A stretch of 18,676 nucleotides of DNA from Actinomycetes bacterium (GCA_023423475.1 JAFAFN010000444.1:1-18676); one strand, 5' to 3'. Counted from the first letter of the stretch, positions 6,769 through 14,129 are shown. Program-made: numbers and translations. The notes: generated from the letters alone by a model not told the origin.

Positions 6769-8541
6769 GTGGCACGACACCTCATCACCAGCGCGTTGCC
6801 GTACATCAACGGCGTGAAGCACCTCGGCAACCTGGTGGGATCGATGCTGCCCGCGGACGTCTACGCCCGCTACCTGCGAGCAGGTGGTCACGAGGTCCTC
6901 TTCATCTGCGCCACCGACGAGCACGGCACGCCCGCCGAGCTCGCCGCGTTGGACGCCGGTCAGCCGGTGGCCGAGTTCTGCGCCGCGCAGCACGAGGTCC
7001 AGCGGCATCTCTGCGAGCAGTTCGAGCTCTCCTTCGACTGGTTCGGGCGAACGTCGCGTCCCCAGAACCACGAGCTGACCAACCACTTCGCACGTCGGCT
7101 CCGCGCCGAGGGGTACTGCGAGATCCGCTCGACCGAGCAGGTCTACTCCCTCGACGACGGACGCTTCCTGCCGGACCGCTACGTGGTCGGCACCTGCCCG
7201 AACTGCGGCTACGAGCGCGCCAGGGGCGACCAGTGCGAGAACTGCGGCAAGCCGCTCGATCCCACCGACCTGATCGCCCCACGATCCGCGATCTCCGGAT
7301 CGGACCGCCTCGAGGTCCGCGAGAGCAGCCACGTCTTCCTGCTCCAGTCGCAGCTCGCCGATCGGATCCGCGCCTGGATCGACACCAAGGACGACTGGCC
7401 GACGCTGACGCGCTCGATCGCCTACAAGTGGCTCGACGAAGGTCTGGGCGACCGGGGCATCACCCGCGATCTCGACTGGGGCATCCCTGTCGACGCCGCG
7501 GACTTCCCGGAGGTCGACGGCAAGGTCTGGTACGTCTGGTTCGACGCGCCGATCGGCTACCTGGCCGCCACCCGCGAGTGGGCAGACGCCCGGTTCGGAG
7601 CGGAGCAGGGCGTCGAGTCCCAGCAGGCCTTCGACCGCTGGTGGCGAGAGGACCTCGGCGCGGACGACGTCACCTACACCGAGTTCATGGGCAAGGACAA
7701 CGTCCCGTTCCACACCTTGAGCTTCCCTGCGACGATCCTCGGCTCCGGCGAGCCGTGGAAGCTCGTCGACCGGCTCAAGTCGTTCAACTGGCTCACCTAC
7801 TACGGCGGCAAGTTCTCGACGTCGGACCACCGCGGGGTGTTCATGTCCGACGCGCTCGAGCTGCTGCCGGCGGACTACTGGCGTTGGTACCTGATGTCCA
7901 ACGCTCCCGAGTCCGACGACTCGAGCTTCACCTGGGAGCTGTTCGGCACCGCGGTGAACAAGGAGCTCGTCGGGACCTTCGGCAACTTCGTGAACCGCAC
8001 GGTCACCCAGGTCGAACGCCACTTCGGACCCGTCGTGCCCGAGGGCGGCACCCCCGACCAGGTCGAGGCCGAGCTGTTCGAGCGGGTCGCGGAGCGGCTC
8101 GCCGAGTACACCGGCCACCTCGACGACCTCGAGTTCCGCAAGGCCGCCGCGGCCCTGCGTGCCCTGTGGGCCGAGGGCAACGTGTACCTCGAGACCCGCG
8201 AGCCGTGGAAGTCGATCAAGGTCGATCGGGAGCGGACCGCGTGCACGCTCCGCACGGCGCTCCAGCTCGTGGGCATCGCGGCGGTCGCGTCCGAGCCGTT
8301 CGTGCCGAACGCGTCGACGTCGCTGCGCGGCGCGTTCCCGTCGGTCGACTGGGACCAGCTCCTGCTCGATCGTTCGCTCGCCCGCCCCGACCTGATCGAG
8401 CCGGGCGCGCCGGTGTCGCCCCCGGGCCTGCTGTTCCAGAAGTTGGCACCCGAGCTGCTCGCGGAGTGGGAGGAGCGCTTCGGCGGATCGGACGGCGATC
8501 ACGTGGACGGCCAGCCGGCGCCCGACGAGGTCGCGTCATGA
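6769..8541 (+). CDS. metG: Methionyl-tRNA synthetase
   Basis: This class I aminoacyl-tRNA synthetase joins Met to tRNA-Met and initiator tRNA with ATP in the cytoplasm. It is 590 residues long. The HIGH motif is HLGN (18-21) within ALPYINGVKHLGN. A zinc knuckle CPNCG followed by CENCG has Cys143, 146, 156 and 159, placing it in the zinc-containing (MetG1/E. coli or archaeal-like) class. The KMSKS loop is KFSTS (348-352), followed by DHRGVFM. The anticodon-binding helical domain follows (TFGNFVNRTVTQVE), and the protein ends soon after LLFQKLAPE, with no C-terminal EMAP/Trbp dimerisation domain. The start is GTG at 6769, with GGAG 5 nt upstream. Its TGA overlaps the ATG of the next gene. The KFSTS loop differs from the KMSKS usual in many actinobacteria. 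Confidence 0.97.
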   Translation: MARHLITSALPYINGVKHLGNLVGSMLPADVYARYLRAGGHEVLFICATDEHGTPAELAALDAGQPVAEFCAAQHEVQRHLCEQFELSFDWFGRTSRPQNHELTNHFARRLRAEGYCEIRSTEQVYSLDDGRFLPDRYVVGTCPNCGYERARGDQCENCGKPLDPTDLIAPRSAISGSDRLEVRESSHVFLLQSQLADRIRAWIDTKDDWPTLTRSIAYKWLDEGLGDRGITRDLDWGIPVDAADFPEVDGKVWYVWFDAPIGYLAATREWADARFGAEQGVESQQAFDRWWREDLGADDVTYTEFMGKDNVPFHTLSFPATILGSGEPWKLVDRLKSFNWLTYYGGKFSTSDHRGVFMSDALELLPADYWRWYLMSNAPESDDSSFTWELFGTAVNKELVGTFGNFVNRTVTQVERHFGPVVPEGGTPDQVEAELFERVAERLAEYTGHLDDLEFRKAAAALRALWAEGNVYLETREPWKSIKVDRERTACTLRTALQLVGIAAVASEPFVPNASTSLRGAFPSVDWDQLLLDRSLARPDLIEPGAPVSPPGLLFQKLAPELLAEWEERFGGSDGDHVDGQPAPDEVAS

Positions 8542-9377
8542 GGTCCTGGTTCGGGCACATGGGCCAGCAGGGCTTGCGCATCGTGCTGCTCGCCGCGGTG
8601 ATCATCGCCAGCGGCGTCGGGCTCGGCCTGGCCGCCGGTGTGCCGCTGGGTCGTCTCGACTTCGAGGAGTCCGACGCCGTGCAGCTCGACCAGTCGGCGC
8701 TCGCGGGAGAGGTCGATCCTGCCTCGGCGCTCGTGGCGCTCGACGAGCTGCCGCTCGGATGGGAGCCGGGTGATCCGGCCGTCGCCGGCTTCGGCGTGCT
8801 GGGGACCGGCTTCTGCGGCACCGAGGTCGAGCTGCCCACGGCGCTGTCCGACACCGCCGTGGTCGTGTTCGCCAACCCGTCCGACGAGTCGATCCTGGTG
8901 TCCGAGGCGGTCCGCGTCGACCGCTGGCAGTCGGCGCGGGACTACGTCGATGAGCTCGCCGATGCCGTGGGCAGCTGCGAGGAGTTCTACCAACCCGGTC
9001 TCGACGGCGAGCGGGTGAAGCTCGAGGTGCGCGAGAGCACCGGCGACGGCCCGATCTCGGACCACGTGTCGCGCACGCTCGTGGCGGCGGACGGTTCGTC
9101 GACCAGGTCCTGGAGCGTGATGGCGGTCGGCGACGTCGTCATCGCGATGCAGTACATCGGCCCGTCCCGTCCCCAGGAAGGGTTCCTCGCGGACCTCGAG
9201 TCGAAGCTGCTCCAGCGCGTCGACCCCGCGGACTTCGCACCGGGCGGCACCACGACGTCGACCACGGTCGACCCGACGGCGACGAGCGTCATCGACGGCG
9301 GTCCCGCGGACGAGACCGAGGCCGGTTCCGACGCGCCGCCGACCGAGGAGACACCCGCGGCCGAGCCCGGTCCCTGA
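8538..9377 (+). CDS. Membrane-anchored extracytoplasmic protein of unknown function
   Basis: This 279-residue protein is translationally coupled to metG by an ATGA overlap at 8538-8541. Residues 13-35 form one hydrophobic segment (IVLLAAVIIASGVGLGLAAG), with basic residues before it, so it is an N-in membrane anchor or uncleaved signal. The outside part, about 60-230, has exactly two Cys (93 in GTGFCGTEV and 147 in GSCEEF), likely a disulfide. Its alternating pattern of strands, with DELPLGWEPGD, VVVFANP and WSVMAVGDVVIAMQYIG, resembles the two-layer sensor fold of mycobacterial PknH-C/LppH-type domains; that comparison is inference only. The tail from about 236 is Thr/Pro/Glu-rich and probably disordered. 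No enzymatic motif is visible. The link to metG looks positional rather than functional. Confidence 0.8.
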   Translation: MRSWFGHMGQQGLRIVLLAAVIIASGVGLGLAAGVPLGRLDFEESDAVQLDQSALAGEVDPASALVALDELPLGWEPGDPAVAGFGVLGTGFCGTEVELPTALSDTAVVVFANPSDESILVSEAVRVDRWQSARDYVDELADAVGSCEEFYQPGLDGERVKLEVRESTGDGPISDHVSRTLVAADGSSTRSWSVMAVGDVVIAMQYIGPSRPQEGFLADLESKLLQRVDPADFAPGGTTTSTTVDPTATSVIDGGPADETEAGSDAPPTEETPAAEPGP

Positions 9378-9383
9378 CCCGGG

Positions 9384-9404
9384 CACCCCGCCGATGCCGG
9401 GGTG
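9384..9404. terminator. Possible bidirectional terminator hairpin between convergent genes
   Basis: CACCCCG (9384-9390) pairs with CGGGGTG (9398-9404) across a 7-nt loop. It sits in the 37-bp gap between the stops of the metG-linked membrane protein and the PIG-L gene. There is no T-run, so it could be an imperfect intrinsic terminator. Confidence 0.4.
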
Positions 9405-9414
9405 ACCGGAACGC

Positions 9415-10203
9415 TCAGAGCTGGTCGACGATGAGGTGGAAGCCCTCGCCGAGCAGCGGCGCGGCCTCGCCCCGTGCGCCGGGACCCTGCGCCGTGTCGA
9501 GGTCGGCGGCCGCGTCGATCAGCAGTCGTCGCTCGCGTTCGCGGAACGCGACGAGTGCGTCCTCGGCACCGGCGACCCGGTGGAAGTGGGTGGTCTCGAG
9601 CTGGGACTCGTGCGCCTCGAGCGCGTCGGTCTTCGCCAGGAGGTCGCGCTCGGTGACCAGCTCGACGTGGTCGACGACCTCGGCCTCGAACAGGAGCAGC
9701 GCGTCGGGGCGGTGTGGCTCGAGCCCGCCGGCGAGCAGCTCGGGATGGAAGAACGGGTCCCTGGCGGCCACGATCCCGTCGATGCACAGCCGTCCGGCGG
9801 CGTGGTGGTCGGGGTGGAGCCGATAGCGCTTCCACGGGTCGTGGCCGAGGACCACCGCGGGACGGAGCCGCCGGATGACCTCCGCGACCCTGCCCCTCAG
9901 CTCGTGGTCGGTGCCGAGCTCGCCGTCGACCTCGCCGAGCATGACGACCTCGCCCGTCGCTCCGAGTGCGGCGGCCGCCGCTCGTTGCTCGAGGGTCCGT
10001 CGCACGACCAGGGCGGCGGTGTCGACGTGGCGGTCCCATGTGCCCTTCGAGCCGTCGGTGAGCACGAGGTGGTGCACGGTCGTGCCGAGTCGCGACCACT
10101 TGGCCAGAGTCGCGCCGCACGTGAACTCGGCGTCGTCGGGGTGTGCGGCGATCACCAGCGCGCTGGTCGGGACGTCCAGGTCGACGCTCGTCGGTGCCGT
10201 CAT
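9415..10203 (-). CDS. PIG-L/LmbE-family zinc-dependent deacetylase
   Basis: This 262-residue enzyme is predicted to remove acetyl groups from N-acetylglucosamine-type or related substrates, like MshB and Mca. The family signature AHPDDAEF gives zinc ligands His21 and Asp24, with Asp23 as general base. The third ligand is in HPDHH (130-134). Strands and loops around VVLGHDPWKRYRLHPDHH match the family. The usual catalytic Glu of AHPDDE is replaced here by Ala in AHPDDAE, with Glu one place later, as in the LmbE-like Bacillus/PIG-L proteins with HPDDAE. The ATG at 10203 overlaps the cofC stop as ATGA. A longer open frame upstream lies over cofC and is a shadow. The real substrate is unknown; mycothiol, glycolipid or antibiotic precursors are possible. 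Confidence 0.9.
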   Translation of the reverse strand: MTAPTSVDLDVPTSALVIAAHPDDAEFTCGATLAKWSRLGTTVHHLVLTDGSKGTWDRHVDTAALVVRRTLEQRAAAAALGATGEVVMLGEVDGELGTDHELRGRVAEVIRRLRPAVVLGHDPWKRYRLHPDHHAAGRLCIDGIVAARDPFFHPELLAGGLEPHRPDALLLFEAEVVDHVELVTERDLLAKTDALEAHESQLETTHFHRVAGAEDALVAFRERERRLLIDAAADLDTAQGPGARGEAAPLLGEGFHLIVDQL

Positions 10204-10877
10204 CGGTTGCTCCTCGTGTCGGTCGGGTCGGCCGGTGCGGGATCGTCGGCTGCTCCGTCGGGATCCGTAGGTGGATCGATCGCCGTCGTATCGAGTGAAC
10301 CGAGGTGCTCGGGCACGAGCAGGTCCTCGGGTTCGTCGATGTCCCAGCCGAGGTCGTCGAGGGTCAACACCCGCACCGGGTGCCCGAGCCGCTCGGCCTC
10401 GGCCAGGTGTCGATCGAGGGAGCCGCTGCCGTAGGCGAATCGGAAGCCGGCGTCCGTGGGCACCGACAGCACGTTCGTGCCGTGGCGGCGGCGGTCGGGC
10501 ACCACGACGATCTCGTCGCTCCCGGCACCGTCGAGGAAGTGCTCGAAGCTCCTCGCGAACGGGAGGTCGCCGTGGGCCACGACGACACGTGCGACCCCGC
10601 GAACCCGCAGACGCTCCACCGCCTCGGCGACCGCGCCGTTCAGCCCCACGCCCGGGGTCAGCTCGACCGAGGCCCCGACGGACTCCGCCCATCGCGCGAC
10701 GTCGTCGTCGTCGCACACCACGGTCACCGGCAGCGGCGCCGCGGCCGAGGCGACCGCCGTCGCCATCGCCCTCGCCAGCCGCGCCCGTTGGGCCGGGTCG
10801 AGCGACGACGCAAGTCGTGACTTCGCCCGGTCGAACGCCTTCACCGGGATGAGGACGACGATCGGGGGAGCGGGCAC
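10200..10877 (-). CDS. cofC: CofC/FbiD: phospholactate or phosphoenolpyruvate guanylyltransferase (coenzyme F420 synthesis)
   Basis: This 225-residue nucleotidyltransferase activates a three-carbon phosphate (2-phospho-L-lactate in methanogens, phosphoenolpyruvate in mycobacteria as FbiD) with GTP, for CofD/FbiA to join to Fo. Family signatures are IPVKAFDRAKSRL (10-22), a GT-A Rossmann core with VVCDDDDVARWA, VVAHGDLPF, VVPDRRRHGTNVL and FAYGSGSLDRHLAEAERLG. The last 30 residues are an Asp/Pro/Thr-rich tail. The start is GTG at 10877. There is no Shine-Dalgarno, but TACACT lies 6 nt upstream, so the mRNA may be leaderless. It is divergent from gpsA, as FbiD (Rv2983) and gpdA2 (Rv2982c) are in Mycobacterium tuberculosis. 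The cell therefore probably makes F420. Its PIG-L neighbour is coupled by a 4-nt overlap. Confidence 0.93.
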   Translation of the reverse strand: MPAPPIVVLIPVKAFDRAKSRLASSLDPAQRARLARAMATAVASAAAPLPVTVVCDDDDVARWAESVGASVELTPGVGLNGAVAEAVERLRVRGVARVVVAHGDLPFARSFEHFLDGAGSDEIVVVPDRRRHGTNVLSVPTDAGFRFAYGSGSLDRHLAEAERLGHPVRVLTLDDLGWDIDEPEDLLVPEHLGSLDTTAIDPPTDPDGAADDPAPADPTDTRSNR

Positions 10878-10883
10878 CGGACG

Positions 10884-10889
10884 AGTGTA
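10884..10889 (-). promoter_or_regulatory. Putative -10 of cofC (leaderless)
   Basis: TACACT on the minus strand at 10889-10884, then 6 nt, then the GTG of cofC. It is a TANNNT hexamer at leaderless spacing. Confidence 0.45.
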
Positions 10890-10913
10890 CGGAGGCGCAG
10901 GACCTCGACCGGG

Positions 10914-10931
10914 GCGTGACGCCGGTCACGC
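10914..10931. promoter_or_regulatory. 18-bp inverted repeat between the cofC and gpsA promoters (candidate operator)
   Basis: GCGTGAC (10914-10920), GCCG, then GTCACGC (10925-10931): perfect 7-bp arms with a 4-bp spacer. Its centre is about 40 bp upstream of the predicted gpsA start site and about 45 bp upstream of the predicted cofC start site, so one dimeric regulator could act on both divergent genes. Confidence 0.5.
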
Positions 10932-10948
10932 GCCGTCGCCGACGGTCC

Positions 10949-10954
10949 TAGGGT
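10949..10954 (+). promoter_or_regulatory. Putative -10 of gpsA (leaderless)
   Basis: TAGGGT at 10949-10954, then 7 nt, then ATG at 10962. This spacing supports ATG 10962 over the GTG at 10953, which would fall within the promoter itself. Confidence 0.5.
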
Positions 10955-10961
10955 GGCGGAC

Positions 10962-11978
10962 ATGCGAATCCGACTGTCCGTCATCGGCGGCGGCTCGTGG
11001 GGCACGACCGTGGCACATCTGGCCGCACACCAGGTGCCGACCCTGTTGTGGGCGCGCCGCCCCGAGCTGGCCGACGAGGTCAACCAGCACCACTCCAACG
11101 AGCGCTACCTGCCGGGATTCCGGCTCCATCCCGAGCTCCGTGCCACCTCGGACCTCGCCGAGGCGGTCGAGCAGGCCGACGTGATCGTGATGGGTGTCCC
11201 GTCGCAGGGCTTCCGATCCGCGCTGGTCGAGGTCGCCCAGCACCTGCGTGCGTGGGTCCCGGTGCTGTCGCTCACCAAGGGGCTCGAACAGGGGACCCAG
11301 CTCCGGATGACCCAGGTCATCAACGAGGTCCTGCCGGGCCACCCCGCCGCGGTCCTGACCGGGCCGAACCTCGCCAAGGAGATCCTGGCGGGCAACGCAG
11401 CGGCCGCCGTGGTCGCGACGCCGGACCCGGTCGTCGCCGACTACCTGCAGCAGATCTTCCACATGAACCTGTTCCGGGTGTACACGAACCCCGACGTCAT
11501 CGGTTGCGAGGTCGCCGGCGCGCTGAAGAACGTGATCGCGATCGCGGCGGGCATGGCGGACGGGCTCGAGGCCGGCGACAACACCAAGGCGACGGTGATC
11601 ACCCGGGGCCTGGCAGAGCTGAGTCGCCTCGGCGAGGCGATGGGCGGGCAGTTCTCGACCTTCTCCGGACTGGCCGGGATGGGCGACCTGCTCGCGACGT
11701 GCAGCTCGCCCCAGAGTCGCAACCGGTTCGTCGGGGAGCAGCTCGGCCGGGGTCACACGATCGAGGAGATCATCGCCGAGATGAACATGGTGGCCGAGGG
11801 CGTGAAGACCTCGAGGGTCGTGATGGAGCTCGCCGAGGAGTACGGCGTCGAGATGCCCATCGCATCCGAGGTGTTCGCCGTGTGCCACGAGGGATCGACG
11901 GCCGAGGACGCCTACCGGGGGCTCATCCGCCGCCAGGACGGCGGCGCCGAGTACCCCGAGTCCGGCCGTTCGGGCTGA
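10962..11978 (+). CDS. gpsA: NAD(P)H-dependent glycerol-3-phosphate dehydrogenase
   Basis: This 338-residue cytoplasmic enzyme reduces dihydroxyacetone phosphate to sn-glycerol-3-phosphate, the backbone of phospholipids. The N-terminal Rossmann domain has GGGSWG (9-14). Further family blocks are SLTKGLEQGT, VLTGPNLAKEI, the catalytic GALKNVIAIAAGMADG with Lys189, the Gly-rich FSGLAGMGDLLATCSSPQSRNR, and AEGVKTSRVVMELAEEYGVEMPI near the end. Length is normal. I chose ATG 10962 rather than GTG 10953 because a TANNNT hexamer sits 7 nt upstream and the protein then begins MRIRLSVIGGG, as homologues do. A strong palindromic terminator follows directly. In actinobacteria cofC/fbiD is a frequent divergent neighbour. 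It is separate from the downstream 691-residue gene. Confidence 0.97.
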   Translation: MRIRLSVIGGGSWGTTVAHLAAHQVPTLLWARRPELADEVNQHHSNERYLPGFRLHPELRATSDLAEAVEQADVIVMGVPSQGFRSALVEVAQHLRAWVPVLSLTKGLEQGTQLRMTQVINEVLPGHPAAVLTGPNLAKEILAGNAAAAVVATPDPVVADYLQQIFHMNLFRVYTNPDVIGCEVAGALKNVIAIAAGMADGLEAGDNTKATVITRGLAELSRLGEAMGGQFSTFSGLAGMGDLLATCSSPQSRNRFVGEQLGRGHTIEEIIAEMNMVAEGVKTSRVVMELAEEYGVEMPIASEVFAVCHEGSTAEDAYRGLIRRQDGGAEYPESGRSG

Positions 11979-11985
11979 TCACCAC

Positions 11986-12001
11986 CCCTCCGGCCGGAGG
12001 G
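11986..12001 (+). terminator. Hairpin terminator after gpsA
   Basis: CCCTCCGG followed by CCGGAGGG forms a perfect 16-bp palindrome, 7 nt after the gpsA stop. As RNA it folds to a 6-bp GC stem with a GGCC loop. A short TTT follows about 10 nt later, so it is a plausible intrinsic terminator. A symmetric protein-binding site is the alternative. Confidence 0.5.
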
Positions 12002-12036
12002 CGCCTGCCGGTTTCCCGACCGTGGGGACCGACCCG

Positions 12037-12042
12037 TACGCT
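12037..12042 (+). promoter_or_regulatory. Putative -10 of the 691-residue protein gene (leaderless)
   Basis: TACGCT (TANNNT) ends 8 nt before ATG 12051. A GGAG lies only 3 nt before the ATG, too close for a normal ribosome site, which again favours leaderless translation. Confidence 0.4.
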
Positions 12043-12050
12043 CGGAGCCG

Positions 12051-14129
12051 ATGACCGAGGGCACCGACCAGACCGACGCACCCGATCTCGCCGTTCCGGT
12101 GCACCCGCTTGCGGTGGATCGGGCCACCGCACTCGGACTCGACGTGCCGGTGCGTGCCAGCATGCCGCTGGGCACCGTGGACGCCGCGGTCGTGGCCGAC
12201 ATCGACCCCGCGGGGTTGGTGCAGCTGCGCGGCGCCACGTGGAGCCTGGACTGGTGGATCGGTGCCGAGGACCGTTGGCACCACCCGTCGATCGATGCGG
12301 CGGTGCGCCAGCACACCATCGACGGGACACCCCTCGTCGAGACCGCCATGCGGGTGCCCGGCGGTGACATCGTGCAGCGTGTCTACGGCGTGCGGGCGCG
12401 CTCGGCGTCGCCCTCCGGCGCCGGCGACGACACCGACGGCGGTGCCGCGGAGTGGAACGACTCGGCGGTGGTGGTCGAGATCGAGAACCTGACGTCGGTG
12501 CCCGTCGCCCTGGCGTTCGCGGTGCGTCCCGTGACGCTCGACGGTCCCGGCAGCGTCCGCTCCGTCGAGGTCGACGGCAGCATCGTGCGCGTCGACGGCG
12601 AGGTCGCTGCGGTGGTCTCGCGTGAGCTCACGCGCCGGGTGTCCGGCACCGCCGGCGGTGCTGCACGCCGCCTGCGCGACGGCGACGACGAGCCCGCCGC
12701 CGGACTCGTCGAAGACGCCACGGGCGCGCTCGAGGCGGCCGTCGTGGTCCCGCTGCCCCATGCGACCACCGTCAAGGTGCTGCTGCCACGCATCGGGTCG
12801 CACCGCGGGGGACGCCCGGGGGGTGGGCTGCTCGGTGGCGGACGTCTCGGCGGCGCGCTGCTGGGCGGTGGCCGTTCCGCCCCGGTCGACCCGGGGCCGA
12901 ACTGGGATGCGCCCGACCTCGCCGCGGCGACCGCAGGCTGGGGCGCCCACACGCGCGAGCTCGCGGCCGTCGAGCTGCCGGAGCCACGCATCGGCGAGCT
13001 GACCGCCGCATCGGAGCACACGCTCATGTTGGCGGCGACCGACGACTTCTTCGACGCCGGTGCCGGAGCGACTGCCGCGGTGCGCGCCGCGGAGCTCTGC
13101 GATGCGCTGGTCCGTGTCGGGATCTCGCAGCCGCTCGAGCCGATCGCCCGTGCGCTCGTCGACACGCAGGGCCTCACCGGTGCGGTGAAGCTCTCGGACC
13201 GCAGCGATGCCACCGTCGCGCTGCTGCACGCGGTCACGCCGCTGCTGCTCGGCCCCCGCGGAGCGACATGGGCCGACGACCTCGTCGGACCCGCCGCCCG
13301 TGCCGTGCACCGACTCGAACGGGGCAAGGGACTCGACGCCGACCTGCGGATGTCCGCTGCGGTCGCCCTCGGTCGACTCGGGCCGGCGATGCGGGCCGTG
13401 GACCAGCCCGACGTCGCCAGCGCCGCCGAGGAGCTCTCGGCCCGCCTCTCCCGCGAGGCGCCCTCACCGGTCGGTGCGCCGACGACCCAGGACGACCTGC
13501 TGGCGGTGACGCCGACGGCACGTGCCCTGCGGGCCGCGTTGGGTGCGGTGCATGATCGCCGTCCTGACGACCTCGCCAGGATCACCGGCGACGTGCTCGC
13601 ACTGCTGCGGCGCGGCACTGCCGGAGTCATCGGAGATCTGGTGGACGACCAGGACCGCAGCCGTGGCGTCCGGGGGCTCGACCCCGCGGCGGTCGCCGCC
13701 CGACTCGGCCTCGCGCTCGACCTCGCGGTGCTCGAGGGGGCGGACGGGCCCGAGCTCGTCCCGGGTTGGATCGACACCTGGTTCGGGCAGCCGTGCGAGG
13801 CACACCGCATCCGCACACGCTGGGGTCTCGTCTCGTTCGCCGTGCGCTGGCACGGACGTCGGCCCGCCCTGCTGTGGGAGGTCGACCCGGGACCGGGCGT
13901 CCAGGTCGACGGGACCGGGCCCACGTTGCGCGCCCGCGGGCTCGACCCGACGTGGGTCGGACAGGGATGGGAGGGCGAGGCGCTCCTGGCGGAGCAGACC
14001 GTGCCCGAGGCCGTGGTGTCCCTCACCGGCTCCGCTCGGCTCTCCTCGCCACGACGCGTCACGCTGCCGACGTCGACCGAACCCGCCGCGCCGCCCGTGA
14101 TCCCCGACGAGGGCGAGTCGTTCGCCTGA
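12051..14129 (+). CDS. Large uncharacterised protein, possibly related to six-hairpin (alpha/alpha toroid) glycosidases
   Basis: I do not recognise this 692-codon gene. The N-terminal third (about 30-250) is rich in beta strands, with DVPVRASMPLGTVDAAVVAD and ATWSLDWWIGAED, and then a hydrophobic patch AVVVEIENLTSVPVALAFAVRP. A Gly-rich insert GGRPGGGLLGGG and repeats covers about 253-275. The part from about 300 to 570 is mainly helical with Ala/Leu repeats (EHTLMLAATDDFFDAGAGAT, ARALVDTQGLTGAVKLSDRS), resembling an alpha/alpha toroid. The end (about 600-690) returns to strands: SFAVRWHGRRPALLWEVDPGPG. This order resembles GH15/GH65-like glucan hydrolases, but no catalytic Glu/Asp pair can be assigned, so activity is not claimed. 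There is no signal peptide. It is convergent with the acyltransferase gene, and its stop codon lies in a tandem repeat. Confidence 0.7.
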   Translation: MTEGTDQTDAPDLAVPVHPLAVDRATALGLDVPVRASMPLGTVDAAVVADIDPAGLVQLRGATWSLDWWIGAEDRWHHPSIDAAVRQHTIDGTPLVETAMRVPGGDIVQRVYGVRARSASPSGAGDDTDGGAAEWNDSAVVVEIENLTSVPVALAFAVRPVTLDGPGSVRSVEVDGSIVRVDGEVAAVVSRELTRRVSGTAGGAARRLRDGDDEPAAGLVEDATGALEAAVVVPLPHATTVKVLLPRIGSHRGGRPGGGLLGGGRLGGALLGGGRSAPVDPGPNWDAPDLAAATAGWGAHTRELAAVELPEPRIGELTAASEHTLMLAATDDFFDAGAGATAAVRAAELCDALVRVGISQPLEPIARALVDTQGLTGAVKLSDRSDATVALLHAVTPLLLGPRGATWADDLVGPAARAVHRLERGKGLDADLRMSAAVALGRLGPAMRAVDQPDVASAAEELSARLSREAPSPVGAPTTQDDLLAVTPTARALRAALGAVHDRRPDDLARITGDVLALLRRGTAGVIGDLVDDQDRSRGVRGLDPAAVAARLGLALDLAVLEGADGPELVPGWIDTWFGQPCEAHRIRTRWGLVSFAVRWHGRRPALLWEVDPGPGVQVDGTGPTLRARGLDPTWVGQGWEGEALLAEQTVPEAVVSLTGSARLSSPRRVTLPTSTEPAAPPVIPDEGESFA
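12807..12875 (+). repeat. Gly-rich low-complexity insert within the 691-residue protein
   Basis: The codons for residues 253-275 encode repeated GGG(L)LGGGR-like blocks. The DNA is almost pure G/C with a six-G run at 12818-12823. It may be a flexible linker between the N-terminal beta domain and the helical domain. Confidence 0.6.

Noticed and set aside
6733..8502. Minus-strand 589-codon open frame opposite metG
   Set aside because: High-GC antisense shadow with Arg/Val/Glu-biased composition and no motifs; metG on the other strand is certain.
6738..9377. Plus-strand open frame of 879 codons across metG and the membrane protein
   Set aside because: Its first part is an Arg/Pro-rich shadow of metG in another frame. 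Only 8538-9377 is a real gene.
9415..10929. 504-codon frame for the PIG-L gene
   Set aside because: The first 240 codons are a shadow of cofC. ATG 10203, with the ATGA overlap, is the real start.
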